Shown here piece by piece: positions 33,190 through 43,407 of a stretch of 64,000 nucleotides of DNA. The notes under the pieces were generated by a model. It was not told the DNA's origin. It was given only the letters and a program-made list of their open reading frames with translations, and ran no database searches. The DNA is taken from NCBI GenBank assembly GCA_015061085.1, contig SUXG01000003.1, positions 1 to 64,000 on the forward strand. Direction: 5' to 3'. This stretch comes from Bacteroidales bacterium. Lineage in GTDB: Bacteria > Bacteroidota > Bacteroidia > Bacteroidales > Muribaculaceae. The position numbers and the translations under genes were made by a program. Every line of letters starts with the position of its first letter. The stretch's first letter is position 1.

Positions 33190-33588
33190 ATGAAACCAAA
33201 CGAAAGAATAGAAATAGCTAACAGGCTTCGTGCTCAAGGACTTAATTGCTCACAATGCGTAGCAATGGCTTTCCCTGACATCCACAAACTGCCCGACGAA
33301 ATAATGGCAAAACTATCAATCGGCTTCGGAGGTGGCGTCGGTGGTCAAGGTGAAGTGTGTGGTGTCGTGAGCGGAATGGCTATAATAGAGGGCTTCAGAA
33401 GCCAAGGCTCTGCACAAGACAAACGAATGGTTTATCCACGCGTTTCAAACCTTTCGGAAATTTTCAAGTCTAAACATGGATCTATCATCTGCAGAGAGCT
33501 AAAAGGGATGACTCCTCCACGCCCTTGCAACGATTTGATTTTAAATGGTATTGAAATATTACACAACTTCATCAACGAGACCAAATGA
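33190..33588 (+). CDS. C_GCAxxG_C_C family protein (putative redox protein)
   Basis: A 132-residue protein with the spaced cysteines that name the family: NCSQCVAMAF near residue 20, GGGVGGQGEVCGVVSGMAII near 55, then ICRELKGM and the C-terminal PRPCNDLI. Members are predicted redox-active or metal-binding proteins, but function is unproven. The ATG at 33190 is preferred over the ORF-track start (33178), which overlaps ung. Its end overlaps the next gene by four bases (ATGA), implying coupling. Confidence 0.85.
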   Translation: MKPNERIEIANRLRAQGLNCSQCVAMAFPDIHKLPDEIMAKLSIGFGGGVGGQGEVCGVVSGMAIIEGFRSQGSAQDKRMVYPRVSNLSEIFKSKHGSIICRELKGMTPPRPCNDLILNGIEILHNFINETK

Positions 33589-34853
33589 GACGCTTTTATT
33601 CTCTCCTCTTTTTGTCGCTGTTATGTTGCACTCTAAACATTTATGCACAATCAGTTGACACTGAAACAAAAATATTCTACCCCGATTTTAAGACTCTTAA
33701 AATTCAGGTGGCAGATGACTTTCTTGCGCCTCCAATTATTCATCTAAACTCAAACGAACAGATAACAATCACATTCGACGAAATATCCGACGATGTGAGA
33801 TACATGCAATATCGACTCATCCACTGCAATGCTGATTGGCAACCGTCGCAATTGCTTGATAGCGAAATCGTTGATGGCTTCAACATCGCCAATGTCAATG
33901 ACTATGCCTTTTCGAGCAACACGTTCATCCATTATGTGAATTATCTGATTACGATACCCAATCAAGACATCAAGCCATTGGTGTCAGGTAATTTCCTTCT
34001 TCAAGTTTTCCCTGAAAATGACCCGGACGACATTATTCTGCAAGCTCGTTTTTGCATAGACGAAGCGAAAGTGAAAATATCGGGAGAGACCACATCTCGC
34101 ACTGACCTCGGATATAACGATATATACCAACAAGTCAATTTCAAAATCGACCAAAAGAATTATACCATCCGCGACCCATACAACGATATTATTGCCGTCG
34201 TTGAGCAAAACGGACGCAATGACAATAAAGCCATTATAGCTCATCCGCAACGCGTGCTTGGCTCGGAGATATATTATGAGCATATCCCTCAACTAATCTT
34301 TAAAGCTGGCAACGAATTTCGGCGTTTCGAAACAGTACGTGCCAACTACCCCGGGATGAATGTCGACTCTACAAGATATATCGACGACTCATATAATGCC
34401 TATTTAAAAATAGATGAACCTCGTGCAAATCAATCATACTATTACGACCAAACTCAATATGGCAGATACATGATTGACGAGTATAATTCTACCGACGCAA
34501 ATCTTGGAGCAGACTACATTATGACCCATTTCTCGCTTGACTTACCATACGTTATGAATGCAGACATCTACATCGACGGAGAACTTTCAAACCACAATTT
34601 CTCCGACGAAAACAAGATGGTATATAACTATAACACCAACCTCTATGAAAAAACAATGCGTCTCAAGCAAGGGTCCTACAATTACCAATATCTTGCTATC
34701 CCTCGCAATGGCAATACTATCGGCGACCCGACTTTAGTCGAAGGAAACTATTACGAAACAATCAACGAATACGTCATTAAAATATATCAACGCCAACCGG
34801 GAAGTCGTGCCGACAGACTGATTGGTTCATACACTATTTACTCAGGAAAATAA
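33585..34853 (+). CDS. Type IX secretion system plug-domain protein (DUF5103)
   Basis: A 422-residue secreted protein with Sec signal (RRFYSLLFLSLLCCTLNIYAQ). The N-terminal part (residues about 30-160: FKTLKIQVADDFLAPPIIHLNS ... QYRLIHCNADWQPSQL) matches the type IX secretion plug domain, in which a related protein seals the lateral-gated SprA channel. The C-terminal half is beta rich (DAYLKIDEPRANQSYYY-like YNAYLKIDEPR, and YQYLAIPRNGN). It presumably sits at the periplasmic face of the outer membrane. Together with the M6 protease carrying a sorting-like tail, it indicates a T9SS in this organism. Confidence 0.85.
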   Translation: MRRFYSLLFLSLLCCTLNIYAQSVDTETKIFYPDFKTLKIQVADDFLAPPIIHLNSNEQITITFDEISDDVRYMQYRLIHCNADWQPSQLLDSEIVDGFNIANVNDYAFSSNTFIHYVNYLITIPNQDIKPLVSGNFLLQVFPENDPDDIILQARFCIDEAKVKISGETTSRTDLGYNDIYQQVNFKIDQKNYTIRDPYNDIIAVVEQNGRNDNKAIIAHPQRVLGSEIYYEHIPQLIFKAGNEFRRFETVRANYPGMNVDSTRYIDDSYNAYLKIDEPRANQSYYYDQTQYGRYMIDEYNSTDANLGADYIMTHFSLDLPYVMNADIYIDGELSNHNFSDENKMVYNYNTNLYEKTMRLKQGSYNYQYLAIPRNGNTIGDPTLVEGNYYETINEYVIKIYQRQPGSRADRLIGSYTIYSGK

Positions 34854-34862
34854 AAAACGACA

Positions 34863-35453
34863 ATGATTCAGATAGACAAAACTCTCGTATCTTTAGACCT
34901 AATAGAAGAATTCTTCTTGTGTGATTTAGACACTTGCAAAGGTGAATGTTGTATCGAAGGAGATGCCGGTGCTCCTATCACAAACGATGAATATGAAATC
35001 CTAAAAAAATTGTTACCCATCGTATGGGACGACCTTACACCGGCAGCCAAACAAATAATTGAAGAACAAGGTGTGGCATACATCGATGAAGACGGTGACC
35101 TTGTGACTTCCATAGTCAACGGTCGAGACTGCGTTTTCACAACCTACGCTCCAAACGGCATGTGCTTCTGCGCTTTAGAAAAAGCGTATCGGGAAGGTCG
35201 CAGCGATTTTTATAAACCAATATCGTGCCACCTATATCCTGTACGCCTCAATCGTTATCCCGATTTCACAGCCGTCAACTATCATAAATGGAGCATTTGC
35301 AAATGTGCTGAAGTGCACGGAAAAAAACAAAACGTCAGAGCATACCAATTTCTAAAGGAGCCTCTCGTCCGTCGCTTTGGTCAAGAATGGTATGACGAAC
35401 TATGCACCATTGCCAATGAATATCTTACACAAAAAAGAGAAGGTAAAATATAA
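34863..35453 (+). CDS. DUF3109 family protein
   Basis: A 196-residue cytoplasmic protein with a dense cysteine pattern in its first two thirds: CDLDTCKGECCIEGDAGAPI, GRDCVFTTY, GMCFCALEKA, ISCHLYPVRL and WSICKCAEVHG. This is the DUF3109 signature found across Bacteroidetes. The cysteines resemble those of the YkgJ/zinc- or iron-chelating group, suggesting metal binding, but no function is known. It begins nine bases after the plug-domain gene and closes the ung-to-DUF3109 operon. Confidence 0.88.
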   Translation: MIQIDKTLVSLDLIEEFFLCDLDTCKGECCIEGDAGAPITNDEYEILKKLLPIVWDDLTPAAKQIIEEQGVAYIDEDGDLVTSIVNGRDCVFTTYAPNGMCFCALEKAYREGRSDFYKPISCHLYPVRLNRYPDFTAVNYHKWSICKCAEVHGKKQNVRAYQFLKEPLVRRFGQEWYDELCTIANEYLTQKREGKI

Positions 35454-35555
35454 ATACATTGGTCTCAAACAATACCTAAACACAACAATATAATATTATC
35501 AGTAAAATTAAGTTTTTTTAATTAAAAATATATGTATTTTATTTTAAATTATAAC

Positions 35556-35665
35556 TAACTTTGCACTCGATTTAAACATAGGTTATACTATAAACCTAGC
35601 ATGTAAGAATTTATTTAGTTAAGCTAAAAAAGAGTGAGACAATTGGGAAATTTTCTCACTCTTTT
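35556..35665 (+). ncRNA. Candidate small RNA between DUF3109 and cls
   Basis: TAACTTTG (35556-35563) is followed by an internal hairpin TAGGTT ATACTATA AACCTA (about 35579-35598) and a strong terminator, AAAAAGAGTGAGA ... TCTCACTCTTTTT (35626-35665). No ORF fits. It would be a ~100-nt transcript whose layout mirrors the element at 32158-32236. Alternatively the terminator serves the upstream operon. Confidence 0.45.
35626..35665 (+). terminator. Strong terminator
   Basis: AAAAAGAGTGAGA CAATTGGGAAATTT TCTCACTCTTTTT. Confidence 0.8.
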
Positions 35666-35839
35666 TATTTCCTATCTCAAATATCTATAAATCAAACACA
35701 CTGCCACATTCTTCCCTTATATAGCATTAACCCTTACTCATAACGTCTTATTCCGAGCGAACAAAATCACATAATTCTATTTTTTGTACCTTTATTAGCC
35801 ATTATATCCAAAAAAATTATTACCTTAGCCACAATTTAT

Positions 35840-37285
35840 ATGGATGTATTTAACAACATATCAGTAGACCAATGGATGTCAAATATTTTTTTGGCAATAT
35901 ATATTGTGATTATAGTCAGCTGCATTTATGTAATTCTGACTGAAAATAGAAATCCAATAAAATCATTAGCATGGGTAACCGTATTAATATTCATGCCGAT
36001 TGTAGGTTGGATTTTTTACATCTTCTTCGGACGAAGTATTAAAGGATTGCACTTGATCTCTCTTCAAAAAAAACGCAAACTACTTAATACACATCATAGT
36101 AAACACGAAAATCTTAATGACATTGATATTTCCGAAACTAACAAACAAATAATCAAACTGGCACATTCTTTATGCGGGATGCCAATATACACCAATAATG
36201 ATATTACAATCTTTAATAACGGCAAAGATAAATTCGAACAGTTAAAAACAGACTTACGTAATGCAAAATCTTCCATAAACATTCAATATTATATTTTCAA
36301 CAATGATAAACTCGGCAGCGAAATAGCCGACATATTATCTAAAAAAGCTCAAGATGGAATCAAAGTCAGAGTTATATATGACCACGTGGGAAGTTTCAAC
36401 GTTAACAATAGCTTCTTCAAAAAGCTACGACAAAATGGCGTCGATGCACAACCCTTCTTCAGAGTGACATTCCCTCAATTAGCAAATAGAATCAATTGGC
36501 GCAATCACCGTAAAATTATAATCATAGATGGTGAAATCGGATATATCGGAGGAATGAATATAGCCGACAGATATATTGACGGACCATCACCAAATAAAAA
36601 ATGGCGCGACACCCACATTAGAGTGACCGGAGACATTGTCAACTCACTGCAAGTATCGTTTGCCACAGATTGGAATTTTGTCAGAAACGACTTGATAATT
36701 GACCAGAGCATACCTTCTAACAAATTTTCGCAAGAAAAAAATGTTATGCAACTCATCACAAGTGGTCCGACTTCCACTTGGTCAAACATTGCATTGATAT
36801 TTCATAAAGCAATTGCAGGAGCAAAAAAATCCATCTACATTCAGACTCCGTATTTCTTGCCGACAGAAGCACTAATGAAAGCCCTACTAACGGCAGCACT
36901 ATCCAAAGTCGATGTAAGAATAATGCTACCACGTAAAAGTGACTCAAAAATACTTAAATACGCATCATACTCCTACATTGACGAATGTCTTAAGGCAGGA
37001 ATTAAAATTTACCTTTATGACGCAGGTATGCTACATTCAAAAAACATAATTATCGACGACGATTTTTATTCCACTGGCTCAACAAACTTTGATTTTAGAA
37101 GCTTTGAACACAACTTTGAAGCCAATATGCTGATATACAATAAGCAGACAAATCAAATAATGAAAGAGCAATTTTTTGACGACATAAAAGACTCATCAAA
37201 AATCACATTATCAAGCTGGCAAAAACGTCCTAAATCACAAAGTCTTTTAGAATCAATTGTGCGTCTCTTCGCCCCGATTCTCTGA
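35840..37285 (+). CDS. cls: Cardiolipin synthase (phospholipase D family)
   Basis: Inner-membrane enzyme that makes cardiolipin from two phosphatidylglycerol molecules. The 481 residues include two N-terminal helices (IFLAIYIVIIVSCIYVIL, IKSLAWVTVLIFMPIVGWIFYIFFG) and two HKD motifs: HRKIIIIDG at His223 and HSKNIIIDD at His399. Each is followed by the usual GG.N or GS.NFD.RS block. No close partner gene. A 290-base upstream gap carries a candidate small RNA. A bidirectional terminator separates it from rplQ. Confidence 0.94.
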   Translation: MDVFNNISVDQWMSNIFLAIYIVIIVSCIYVILTENRNPIKSLAWVTVLIFMPIVGWIFYIFFGRSIKGLHLISLQKKRKLLNTHHSKHENLNDIDISETNKQIIKLAHSLCGMPIYTNNDITIFNNGKDKFEQLKTDLRNAKSSINIQYYIFNNDKLGSEIADILSKKAQDGIKVRVIYDHVGSFNVNNSFFKKLRQNGVDAQPFFRVTFPQLANRINWRNHRKIIIIDGEIGYIGGMNIADRYIDGPSPNKKWRDTHIRVTGDIVNSLQVSFATDWNFVRNDLIIDQSIPSNKFSQEKNVMQLITSGPTSTWSNIALIFHKAIAGAKKSIYIQTPYFLPTEALMKALLTAALSKVDVRIMLPRKSDSKILKYASYSYIDECLKAGIKIYLYDAGMLHSKNIIIDDDFYSTGSTNFDFRSFEHNFEANMLIYNKQTNQIMKEQFFDDIKDSSKITLSSWQKRPKSQSLLESIVRLFAPIL

Positions 37286-37327
37286 GATAGTAATCCAATC
37301 TAACACATACAAAATTTACAATATGCA

Positions 37328-37358
37328 CAAAAAGACCGCCACTAAATGACGGTCTTTT
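37328..37358. terminator. Bidirectional terminator between cls and rplQ
   Basis: AAAAAGACCGCCA CTAAAT GACGGTCTTTT. It ends both the cls transcript and the ribosomal supercluster. Confidence 0.8.
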
Positions 37359-37386
37359 ATATCTCATGTCGTATGATGACTTAAGA

Positions 37387-37851
37387 TTATTCTGCAGTTT
37401 CAGCTGGAGCTTCAGCAGCAGGAGCTGCCTTTTTACTACGAGAACGGCGAGTCTTTGGAGCTTTCTTTTCAGTCTTTTCTTTAAGCATAGCTTCGTTGAA
37501 ATCAACAAGCTCTATAAAGCAAGTTTCTGCGTTGTCACCAAGACGATTACCAGTCTTAAGGATACGAGTATAACCACCCGGACGATCTGCGATCTTATCA
37601 GCGATTACACCGAAAAGTTCCTTAACAGCTTCCTTGTTTTGAAGATAGCTAAATACAAGACGGCGGTTTGCCATATCATCTTTCTTAGCACGATTGATGA
37701 TAGGTTCAGCAAAGATACGAAGAGCCTTTGCCTTAGCCACTGTTGTATTGATTCTCTTATGCATGATAAGAGAGATAGTCATATTTGACAACATCGCATC
37801 ACGATGTGCCTTTTTACGACCTAAATGATTGAATTTTTTATTGTGTCTCAT
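37387..37851 (-). CDS. rplQ: 50S ribosomal protein L17
   Basis: A 154-residue large-subunit protein near the peptide exit tunnel. N-terminal [24 protein letters not shown] is diagnostic. The C-terminal 30 residues form a low-complexity Ala/Lys/Arg tail ending [11 protein letters not shown], an extension beyond the core. Last gene of the alpha operon, five bases after rpoA. Confidence 0.97.
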   Translation of the reverse strand: MRHNKKFNHLGRKKAHRDAMLSNMTISLIMHKRINTTVAKAKALRIFAEPIINRAKKDDMANRRLVFSYLQNKEAVKELFGVIADKIADRPGGYTRILKTGNRLGDNAETCFIELVDFNEAMLKEKTEKKAPKTRRSRSKKAAPAAEAPAETAE

Positions 37852-37856
37852 CGTTT

Positions 37857-38855
37857 TTAGTCTTTATCTAATTTATACTTTGAAATGTCCATGTCGAAAG
37901 ATAGGTTCAAACTTGCGAGCAACTCATCAAGCTCAGTGAGGGATTTCTTACCGAAGTTACGGAACTTCAACAAATCTTGCTTGTTAAAGACAACCAATTC
38001 GCCAAGAGTTTCAACCTCTGCTGATTTCAAGCAATTAAGTGCACGCACAGAAAGATCCATATCAACAAGTTTGCTCTTTAACAACTGACGCATGTGAAGA
38101 ACTTCTTCATCAAACTCATTAGACGCATCATCTTGTTGCGAGTCAACAGTGATTTTCTCATCGCTGAAGAGCTGAAAGTGATGAATCAAAATCTTAGCTG
38201 CTTCTTTTAAAGCTTCCTTTGGTTGAATAGAACCATCTGTAGTAACTTCCAACACAAGTTTTTCGTAGTCGGTCTTTTGCTCAACGCGATAGTTTTCAAC
38301 AGCATATTTCACATTCTTTATAGGAGTGTAAATAGAGTCGATAGCAATTACGTTTACATCCTCTCCGACCAACATTTCGCGATTTTCATCGGCTGGCACC
38401 CATCCACGACCCTTATTGATGCTGAATTCCATTTGGAATCCGGCTTTAGGATCTAAATGACAGATTTCCAACTCCGGATTCAATACTTCAAATCCGGACA
38501 AAACTTTGTTGAGGTCACCGGCTTTGAACACATCTTGACCCGACACGTTGACTGTCGCCTTTTCGGTCTCTGTCTCTTCAACAATATGCTTGAAGCGAAC
38601 TTGCTTAAGGTTTAGAATGATGTTTGTAACATCCTCTCTAACTCCCGGGATAGTTCCCAACTCATGAGCAACGCCATCAATACGAATTGAGCATATTGCA
38701 AAGCCTTCCAATGAAGACAACAATATACGACGCAATGCGTTGCCTATGGTCTGACCATAACCAGGCTCCAAAGGCCTAAACTCAAACTTTCCGTAGAAGT
38801 TATCAGCCTCCAACATTAAAACTTTGTCAGGTTTCTGAAATGCTAAAATAGCCAT
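37857..38855 (-). CDS. rpoA: DNA-directed RNA polymerase subunit alpha
   Basis: A 332-residue polymerase assembly subunit. The N-terminal dimerisation domain ([28 protein letters not shown]) and the C-terminal DNA/activator-binding domain ([25 protein letters not shown] ... [20 protein letters not shown]) are both intact. It lies between rpsD and rplQ, 16 bases after rpsD. Confidence 0.98.
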   Translation of the reverse strand: MAILAFQKPDKVLMLEADNFYGKFEFRPLEPGYGQTIGNALRRILLSSLEGFAICSIRIDGVAHELGTIPGVREDVTNIILNLKQVRFKHIVEETETEKATVNVSGQDVFKAGDLNKVLSGFEVLNPELEICHLDPKAGFQMEFSINKGRGWVPADENREMLVGEDVNVIAIDSIYTPIKNVKYAVENYRVEQKTDYEKLVLEVTTDGSIQPKEALKEAAKILIHHFQLFSDEKITVDSQQDDASNEFDEEVLHMRQLLKSKLVDMDLSVRALNCLKSAEVETLGELVVFNKQDLLKFRNFGKKSLTELDELLASLNLSFDMDISKYKLDKD

Positions 38856-38871
38856 GGATCTCTATAATTTA

Positions 38872-39477
38872 TTATTTAGAATATAACTCAACGATCAACT
38901 GTTCCTTAATTGTTTCAGGAATATCTTCTCTTTGTGGAAGATGTAGGAATTTACCGCCTTTCACACTTTCATCCCATTCAATCCAAGGATATTTGCTGTG
39001 ATTGAAGCCTGCAAGGCAATCTGCAATTACTTCAAGTGATTTTGATTTTTCACGTACAGCGACTACATCACCTGGTTTTACTTGATATGAAGCGATATTT
39101 ACTACTGCACCATTCACTGTGATGTGTTTGTGCAACACAATTTGACGTGCTGCAGGACGTGTTGGTGCAATACCCAAACGATAAACTACATTGTCAAGAC
39201 GGCTTTCGAGCAATTGAAGAAGTACTTCACCGGTAATACCTTTTGTTCGTGCTGCCTTATCAAATAGATTGCGGAACTGACGTTCCAAAACACCATAAGT
39301 GTATTTTGCTTTCTGCTTTTCACGCAACTGCATACCGTACTCTGATGTTTTCTTTCTACGATTTACACCGTGCTGACCAGGAGGATAGTTTTTCTTGCTT
39401 AAAACTTTATCCTCGCCATAAATAGCCTCACCAAATTTGCGGGCAATTTTTGATTTTGGACCAATATATCTTGCCAT
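38872..39477 (-). CDS. rpsD: 30S ribosomal protein S4
   Basis: A 201-residue 16S rRNA-binding assembly protein with the S4 RNA-binding domain ([34 protein letters not shown]). The N-terminus ([14 protein letters not shown]) has no zinc-binding Cys, so this is the zinc-free form. A 140-base gap containing a predicted hairpin separates it from rpsK, the longest gap within the cluster apart from rpsL-rpsG. It may be a site of autoregulation. Confidence 0.98.
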   Translation of the reverse strand: MARYIGPKSKIARKFGEAIYGEDKVLSKKNYPPGQHGVNRRKKTSEYGMQLREKQKAKYTYGVLERQFRNLFDKAARTKGITGEVLLQLLESRLDNVVYRLGIAPTRPAARQIVLHKHITVNGAVVNIASYQVKPGDVVAVREKSKSLEVIADCLAGFNHSKYPWIEWDESVKGGKFLHLPQREDIPETIKEQLIVELYSK

Positions 39478-39512
39478 TGTTTTTGCTTTTATTTAAATTA
39501 AAGTCTAAAGTC

Positions 39513-39578
39513 CGCTCCTTAGCGCAGCCGCGACTATCGAGAGAAAGCTTATCAGATAGTCTATTCGCATTCAGAGCG
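39513..39578 (-). promoter_or_regulatory. Structured intra-operon leader before rpsD
   Basis: On the minus strand CGCTC and GAGCG enclose a nested helix GACTATC ... GATAGTC, all within the 140-base rpsK-rpsD spacer. It is an obvious candidate for S4 binding and feedback control; no known S4 leader was matched. Confidence 0.45.
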
Positions 39579-39617
39579 CACTATAAGGTTTTAATCTAAG
39601 AAAAAATTAATTTGTTA

Positions 39618-40007
39618 TTAAACTCTTCTTCTCTTAGGAGGACGGCAACCGTTGTGTGGTAATGGTGTTACGTCGATGATTTCTGTTACTTCAATACCGG
39701 CACCATGCACTGTACGAATTGCTGATTCACGACCGTTACCAGGACCCTTAACATAAGCCTTTACCTTACGTAAACCAAGGTCGAATGCAACCTTAGCACA
39801 ATCTTGTGCGGCCATTTGTGCTGCGTATGGAGTGTTCTTTTTAGAACCACGGAAGCCCATCTTACCAGCTGATGACCATGAAATTACTTGACCTTCACTG
39901 TTTGTCAAGCATACGATAACGTTGTTGAAAGATGAGTGAACGTGTAGTTGACCCATTGCGTCAACCTTAACATTTCTCTTCTTTGCTGCGACTGTCTTTT
40001 TTGCCAT
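39618..40007 (-). CDS. rpsK: 30S ribosomal protein S11
   Basis: A 129-residue platform protein with the signature [18 protein letters not shown] and the C-terminal [18 protein letters not shown]. The start is nine bases after the rpsM stop. Confidence 0.98.
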   Translation of the reverse strand: MAKKTVAAKKRNVKVDAMGQLHVHSSFNNVIVCLTNSEGQVISWSSAGKMGFRGSKKNTPYAAQMAAQDCAKVAFDLGLRKVKAYVKGPGNGRESAIRTVHGAGIEVTEIIDVTPLPHNGCRPPKRRRV

Positions 40008-40016
40008 ACTTTAATT

Positions 40017-40397
40017 TTATTTAGTAGCTTTTTTCTTATTAGCAACTGTTTTCTTACGACCCTTACGTGTACGCGCATTGTTCTTTGTGCTTTGTCCACG
40101 TAGTGGAAGACCGATACGGTGACGGATTCCACGATAGCAACCGATGTCCATCAAACGCTTAATGTTAAGCTGAATTTCTGAACGAAGATCACCTTCTACT
40201 TTATAGTTCGCTTGAATTACTTCACGAACTGCTGCTGCTTGATCGTCTGTCCAATCTTTTACTTTTATATCACGGTCAACGCCTGCTTTTTCTAAAATTG
40301 TATTCGCTGCACTGCGTCCAATACCGAAGATATATGTCAAGGCTATTTCACCTCTTTTGTTTTGCGGCAAATCAACGCCGACGATTCTTACTGCCAT
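40017..40397 (-). CDS. rpsM: 30S ribosomal protein S13
   Basis: A 126-residue head protein ([27 protein letters not shown]) with the [24 protein letters not shown] motif that contacts P-site tRNA and the subunit bridge. It is 31 bases after rpmJ. Confidence 0.98.
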   Translation of the reverse strand: MAVRIVGVDLPQNKRGEIALTYIFGIGRSAANTILEKAGVDRDIKVKDWTDDQAAAVREVIQANYKVEGDLRSEIQLNIKRLMDIGCYRGIRHRIGLPLRGQSTKNNARTRKGRKKTVANKKKATK

Positions 40398-40428
40398 ATT
40401 GTTAATTACAATTTTTTAAGGAATAAAA

Positions 40429-40545
40429 TTATCCTTGACGAGTTTTATATTTTGGATTCTTTTTGTTAATTACATATAATCTACCCTTACGGCGAACAAT
40501 CTTGCTGTCCGGGGTACGCTTCTTAACTGAGGCTCTTACTTTCAT
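40429..40545 (-). CDS. rpmJ: 50S ribosomal protein L36 (cysteine-free form)
   Basis: Too short for the ORF track. It encodes 38 residues, beginning [20 protein letters not shown] and ending [10 protein letters not shown]. The CxxC...C...H zinc ligands of standard L36 are absent (RTPDS where CRNCK is usual), so this is the zinc-independent paralogue. It lies between infA and rpsM, the canonical position. Confidence 0.95.
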   Translation of the reverse strand: MKVRASVKKRTPDSKIVRRKGRLYVINKKNPKYKTRQG

Positions 40546-40560
40546 ATCTTGTTTCTTTTT

Positions 40561-40779
40561 TTATTTGTATCTAAAAGCTATTCTTCCCTTTGACAAATCG
40601 TATGGAGACATTTCTACTCTCACTTTGTCGCCGGGTAAAATTTTAATGTAATGCATTCTCATTTTTCCGGAGATATGAGCTGTAATCTCATGCCCATTTT
40701 CTAATTCAACCTTAAACATAGCATTTGACAATGCTTCGAGAATTACTCCGTCTTGTTCAATTGCAGCTTGTTTTGCCAT
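40561..40779 (-). CDS. infA: Translation initiation factor IF-1
   Basis: A 72-residue S1/OB-fold protein that blocks the A site during initiation. [41 protein letters not shown] and [11 protein letters not shown] are family-typical. It lies between map and rpmJ as in other Bacteroidetes. Confidence 0.98.
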   Translation of the reverse strand: MAKQAAIEQDGVILEALSNAMFKVELENGHEITAHISGKMRMHYIKILPGDKVRVEMSPYDLSKGRIAFRYK

Positions 40780-40790
40780 ATATTTTTTTA

Positions 40791-41573
40791 TTAAATAAAT
40801 CTTTCTCCAAGTGATTCCTTGATATAATCAAATGTTGTCAACACTTCTGTCTTTCCATCTACTATGGCAATCGTATGCTCATAATGTGCCGATGGCTTTC
40901 TATCCTTTGTTCGGCATTGCCAACCATCTCTCTCTATGACAATATTTTTACTTCCCATATTTATCATAGGTTCGATAGCAATACACATGCCGTTTCTTAA
41001 TATCGGACCGATACCACGACGTCCGTAATTCGGAACTTCAGGATCTTCGTGCATCTTTTTTCCAATACCATGTCCACACATTTCACGAACCACACTATAT
41101 CCGTGTCGTTCGCAATATGTTTGGATAGCATTTGCAATGTCGCCAATTCGCTTACCTTCTTGCGCTACAGCAATTCCCTTATATAAAGATTCCTTAGTCA
41201 CTTTACAGAGGTCCATTACTTTTGAATCAATTTCTCCAATAGCAAAAGTGTAACAACTATCACCATGGAATCCATTTAATTCAACAACACAATCGGTTCC
41301 GACTATATCCCCATCCTTTAATGTATATGTACTTGGAAAACCATGCACAACAGTCTCATTGACTTCTATACACAAAGTTCCGGGAAAACCACCATATCCT
41401 AAACATGCAGGTCTGCCACCATTATCAAGAATAAATTCTCTTGCGATGGTATCGAGTCGCTGAGTAGTTACACCCGGAGCCACCCACTTGGCAACTTCGC
41501 CAAGTGTTCGGCTCACAAGAGTATTTGCTGCTCTCATCAATTCGATTTCTTCCGATGTTTTGAGATAGATCAT
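40791..41573 (-). CDS. map: Methionine aminopeptidase, type I
   Basis: A 260-residue cytoplasmic metalloprotease that removes the initiator Met. The pita-bread metal ligands are visible: [19 protein letters not shown] (two Asp), [13 protein letters not shown] (His), AIEPMI (Glu) and EHTIAI (Glu). It sits between secY and infA in the spc operon, 29 bases after secY. Confidence 0.97.
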   Translation of the reverse strand: MIYLKTSEEIELMRAANTLVSRTLGEVAKWVAPGVTTQRLDTIAREFILDNGGRPACLGYGGFPGTLCIEVNETVVHGFPSTYTLKDGDIVGTDCVVELNGFHGDSCYTFAIGEIDSKVMDLCKVTKESLYKGIAVAQEGKRIGDIANAIQTYCERHGYSVVREMCGHGIGKKMHEDPEVPNYGRRGIGPILRNGMCIAIEPMINMGSKNIVIERDGWQCRTKDRKPSAHYEHTIAIVDGKTEVLTTFDYIKESLGERFI

Positions 41574-41602
41574 TTACTTTATATAGTATAAAAAGTTACA
41601 AT

Positions 41603-42940
41603 TTAAAATGCAGCATTACCGGTTGTACGACCTTTAATTCTTCCGTCTTTCATCAATCCGTCATAATGACGCATCAACAAGTGACCTTCAATGATACGAA
41701 GTGTATCAAGAATTACACCTACCAAGATCAAAAGAGAAGTACCACCGAAGAATTGAGCAAAGCTACGATTAAGACCGCATACAGTTGCAATTGCTGGAAG
41801 GATTGCAACCAAACCCAAGAAAATAGATCCAGGAAGTGTGATGCGAGACATAATCGAGTCAAGATAATCAACTGTCGGCTTACCAGGTTTTACCCCAGGT
41901 ATGAAACCATTATTTCGCTTCATATCTTCAGCCATTTGTGCCGGACGCACTGTAATGGCTGTGTAGAAATATGTAAATGCCACAATCATAAAGAAGTATA
42001 CAAGATTGTACCAGAAGCCATACATATCAGAGAATGTACGTGCAAACCAGCCTTCACCACCTGTAAAACCAGTCAATGTGATAGGGATAAACATAATTGC
42101 CTGAGCAAAGATAATAGGCATTACACCGGCTGCGTTAACTTTCAATGGGATATATTGGCGCGCACCACCATATTGCTTGTTGCCTACAATGCGTTTTGCA
42201 TATTGTACTGGCACCTTACGTGTTCCTTGTACCAACAATACCGCACCTGCAATTACTGCAAGCAAGATGACTATTTCAATCAAGAAGATTACAAGACCTC
42301 CTCCTTCTGTATTTAGAAGACGACCTGTAAATTCTTGAATGAATGCTTCAGGCAAACGAGCAATAATACCTACAAGGATAATGAATGAAATACCATTACC
42401 TATACCCTTTTGGTCAATTCGTTCACCCAGCCACATAATGAACATAGAACCGGCTGCAAGAATCAATGTCATGTAGGCAATTGTCCAATAACCTAATTCT
42501 ACATTACCACCTGCAGACATGACTTGATACTTCAAGTTAAGAAGATAAGCAGGACCTTGAACCAAAAGAATCAATACAGTCAAATATCTTGTATACTGAT
42601 TCATCTTCATTCTGCCACTCTCTCCTTCACGCTGCATCTTCTGGAATGCAGGTAATACCATACCCAATAATTGGATTACGATAGAAGCCGTAATATATGG
42701 CATAATACCTAAGGCAAAAATTGATGCTTGTGCAAATGCACCACCTGAGAACATATCAAGCAATTGCATCAATCCATCCTTTGTGAAATCCTTTAGCGCC
42801 ATAAGTTCATTTGGATCAATACCCGGAAGAACTACATAGCAACCAAAGCGATAGATAATCACAAGCAATAGGGTAATCCCTATTCGCTTGCGAAGATCTT
42901 CTACACTCCAGATATTTTTAACTGTTTGAATAAATCCCAT
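41603..42940 (-). CDS. secY: Preprotein translocase subunit SecY
   Basis: Core of the SecYEG channel, 445 residues with ten hydrophobic segments. IGITLLLVIIYRFGCYVVLPGIDP (first helix), FALGIMPYITASIVIQLL (second helix, plug region) and the C-terminal GHLLMRHYDGLM are typical. It exports the many Sec-dependent proteins encoded here. Six bases after rplO. Confidence 0.98.
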   Translation of the reverse strand: MGFIQTVKNIWSVEDLRKRIGITLLLVIIYRFGCYVVLPGIDPNELMALKDFTKDGLMQLLDMFSGGAFAQASIFALGIMPYITASIVIQLLGMVLPAFQKMQREGESGRMKMNQYTRYLTVLILLVQGPAYLLNLKYQVMSAGGNVELGYWTIAYMTLILAAGSMFIMWLGERIDQKGIGNGISFIILVGIIARLPEAFIQEFTGRLLNTEGGGLVIFLIEIVILLAVIAGAVLLVQGTRKVPVQYAKRIVGNKQYGGARQYIPLKVNAAGVMPIIFAQAIMFIPITLTGFTGGEGWFARTFSDMYGFWYNLVYFFMIVAFTYFYTAITVRPAQMAEDMKRNNGFIPGVKPGKPTVDYLDSIMSRITLPGSIFLGLVAILPAIATVCGLNRSFAQFFGGTSLLILVGVILDTLRIIEGHLLMRHYDGLMKDGRIKGRTTGNAAF

Positions 42941-42946
42941 TGTTTT

Positions 42947-43393
42947 TTATTTTTTAGTTACTGTACCACCTGCTGCAACAATAGCTTCCTCAGCTTTCTT
43001 TGAGAATGCATTAGCTTCAACTTCGATAGCTTTTGTCAATGCACCATTGCCAAGAATCTTGACAAGCTGATTTTTAGAAACTAAACCTGCTGCCAACAAG
43101 TCAGCAACTGTAATTTTGCTTAAGTTCTTAGCTGTTGCTAATACTTCAAGCACATCGAGATTAATTGCTTTATATTCAACTCGGTTAAAGTTCTTGAAAC
43201 CGAATTTAGGAACACGACGTTGCAAAGGCATCTGACCACCTTCAAAACCTACTTTATGTTTGTAGCCTGAACGTGATTTTGCACCTTTGTGACCACGTGT
43301 AGAAGTACCACCGTAGCCTGAACCTGGACCACGTCCTATTCTCTTCCTGTCTTTGTTGCTACCAACTGCAGGTTGCAAATTACTTAAATCCAT
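42947..43393 (-). CDS. rplO: 50S ribosomal protein L15
   Basis: A 148-residue late-assembly protein with the Gly/Lys-rich N-terminus MDLSNLQPAVGSNKDRKRIGRGPGSGYGGTSTRGHKG. Gene order rpmD-rplO-secY is conserved. Confidence 0.98.
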   Translation of the reverse strand: MDLSNLQPAVGSNKDRKRIGRGPGSGYGGTSTRGHKGAKSRSGYKHKVGFEGGQMPLQRRVPKFGFKNFNRVEYKAINLDVLEVLATAKNLSKITVADLLAAGLVSKNQLVKILGNGALTKAIEVEANAFSKKAEEAIVAAGGTVTKK

Positions 43394-43407
43394 ATTCTTA
43401 TTTAATT

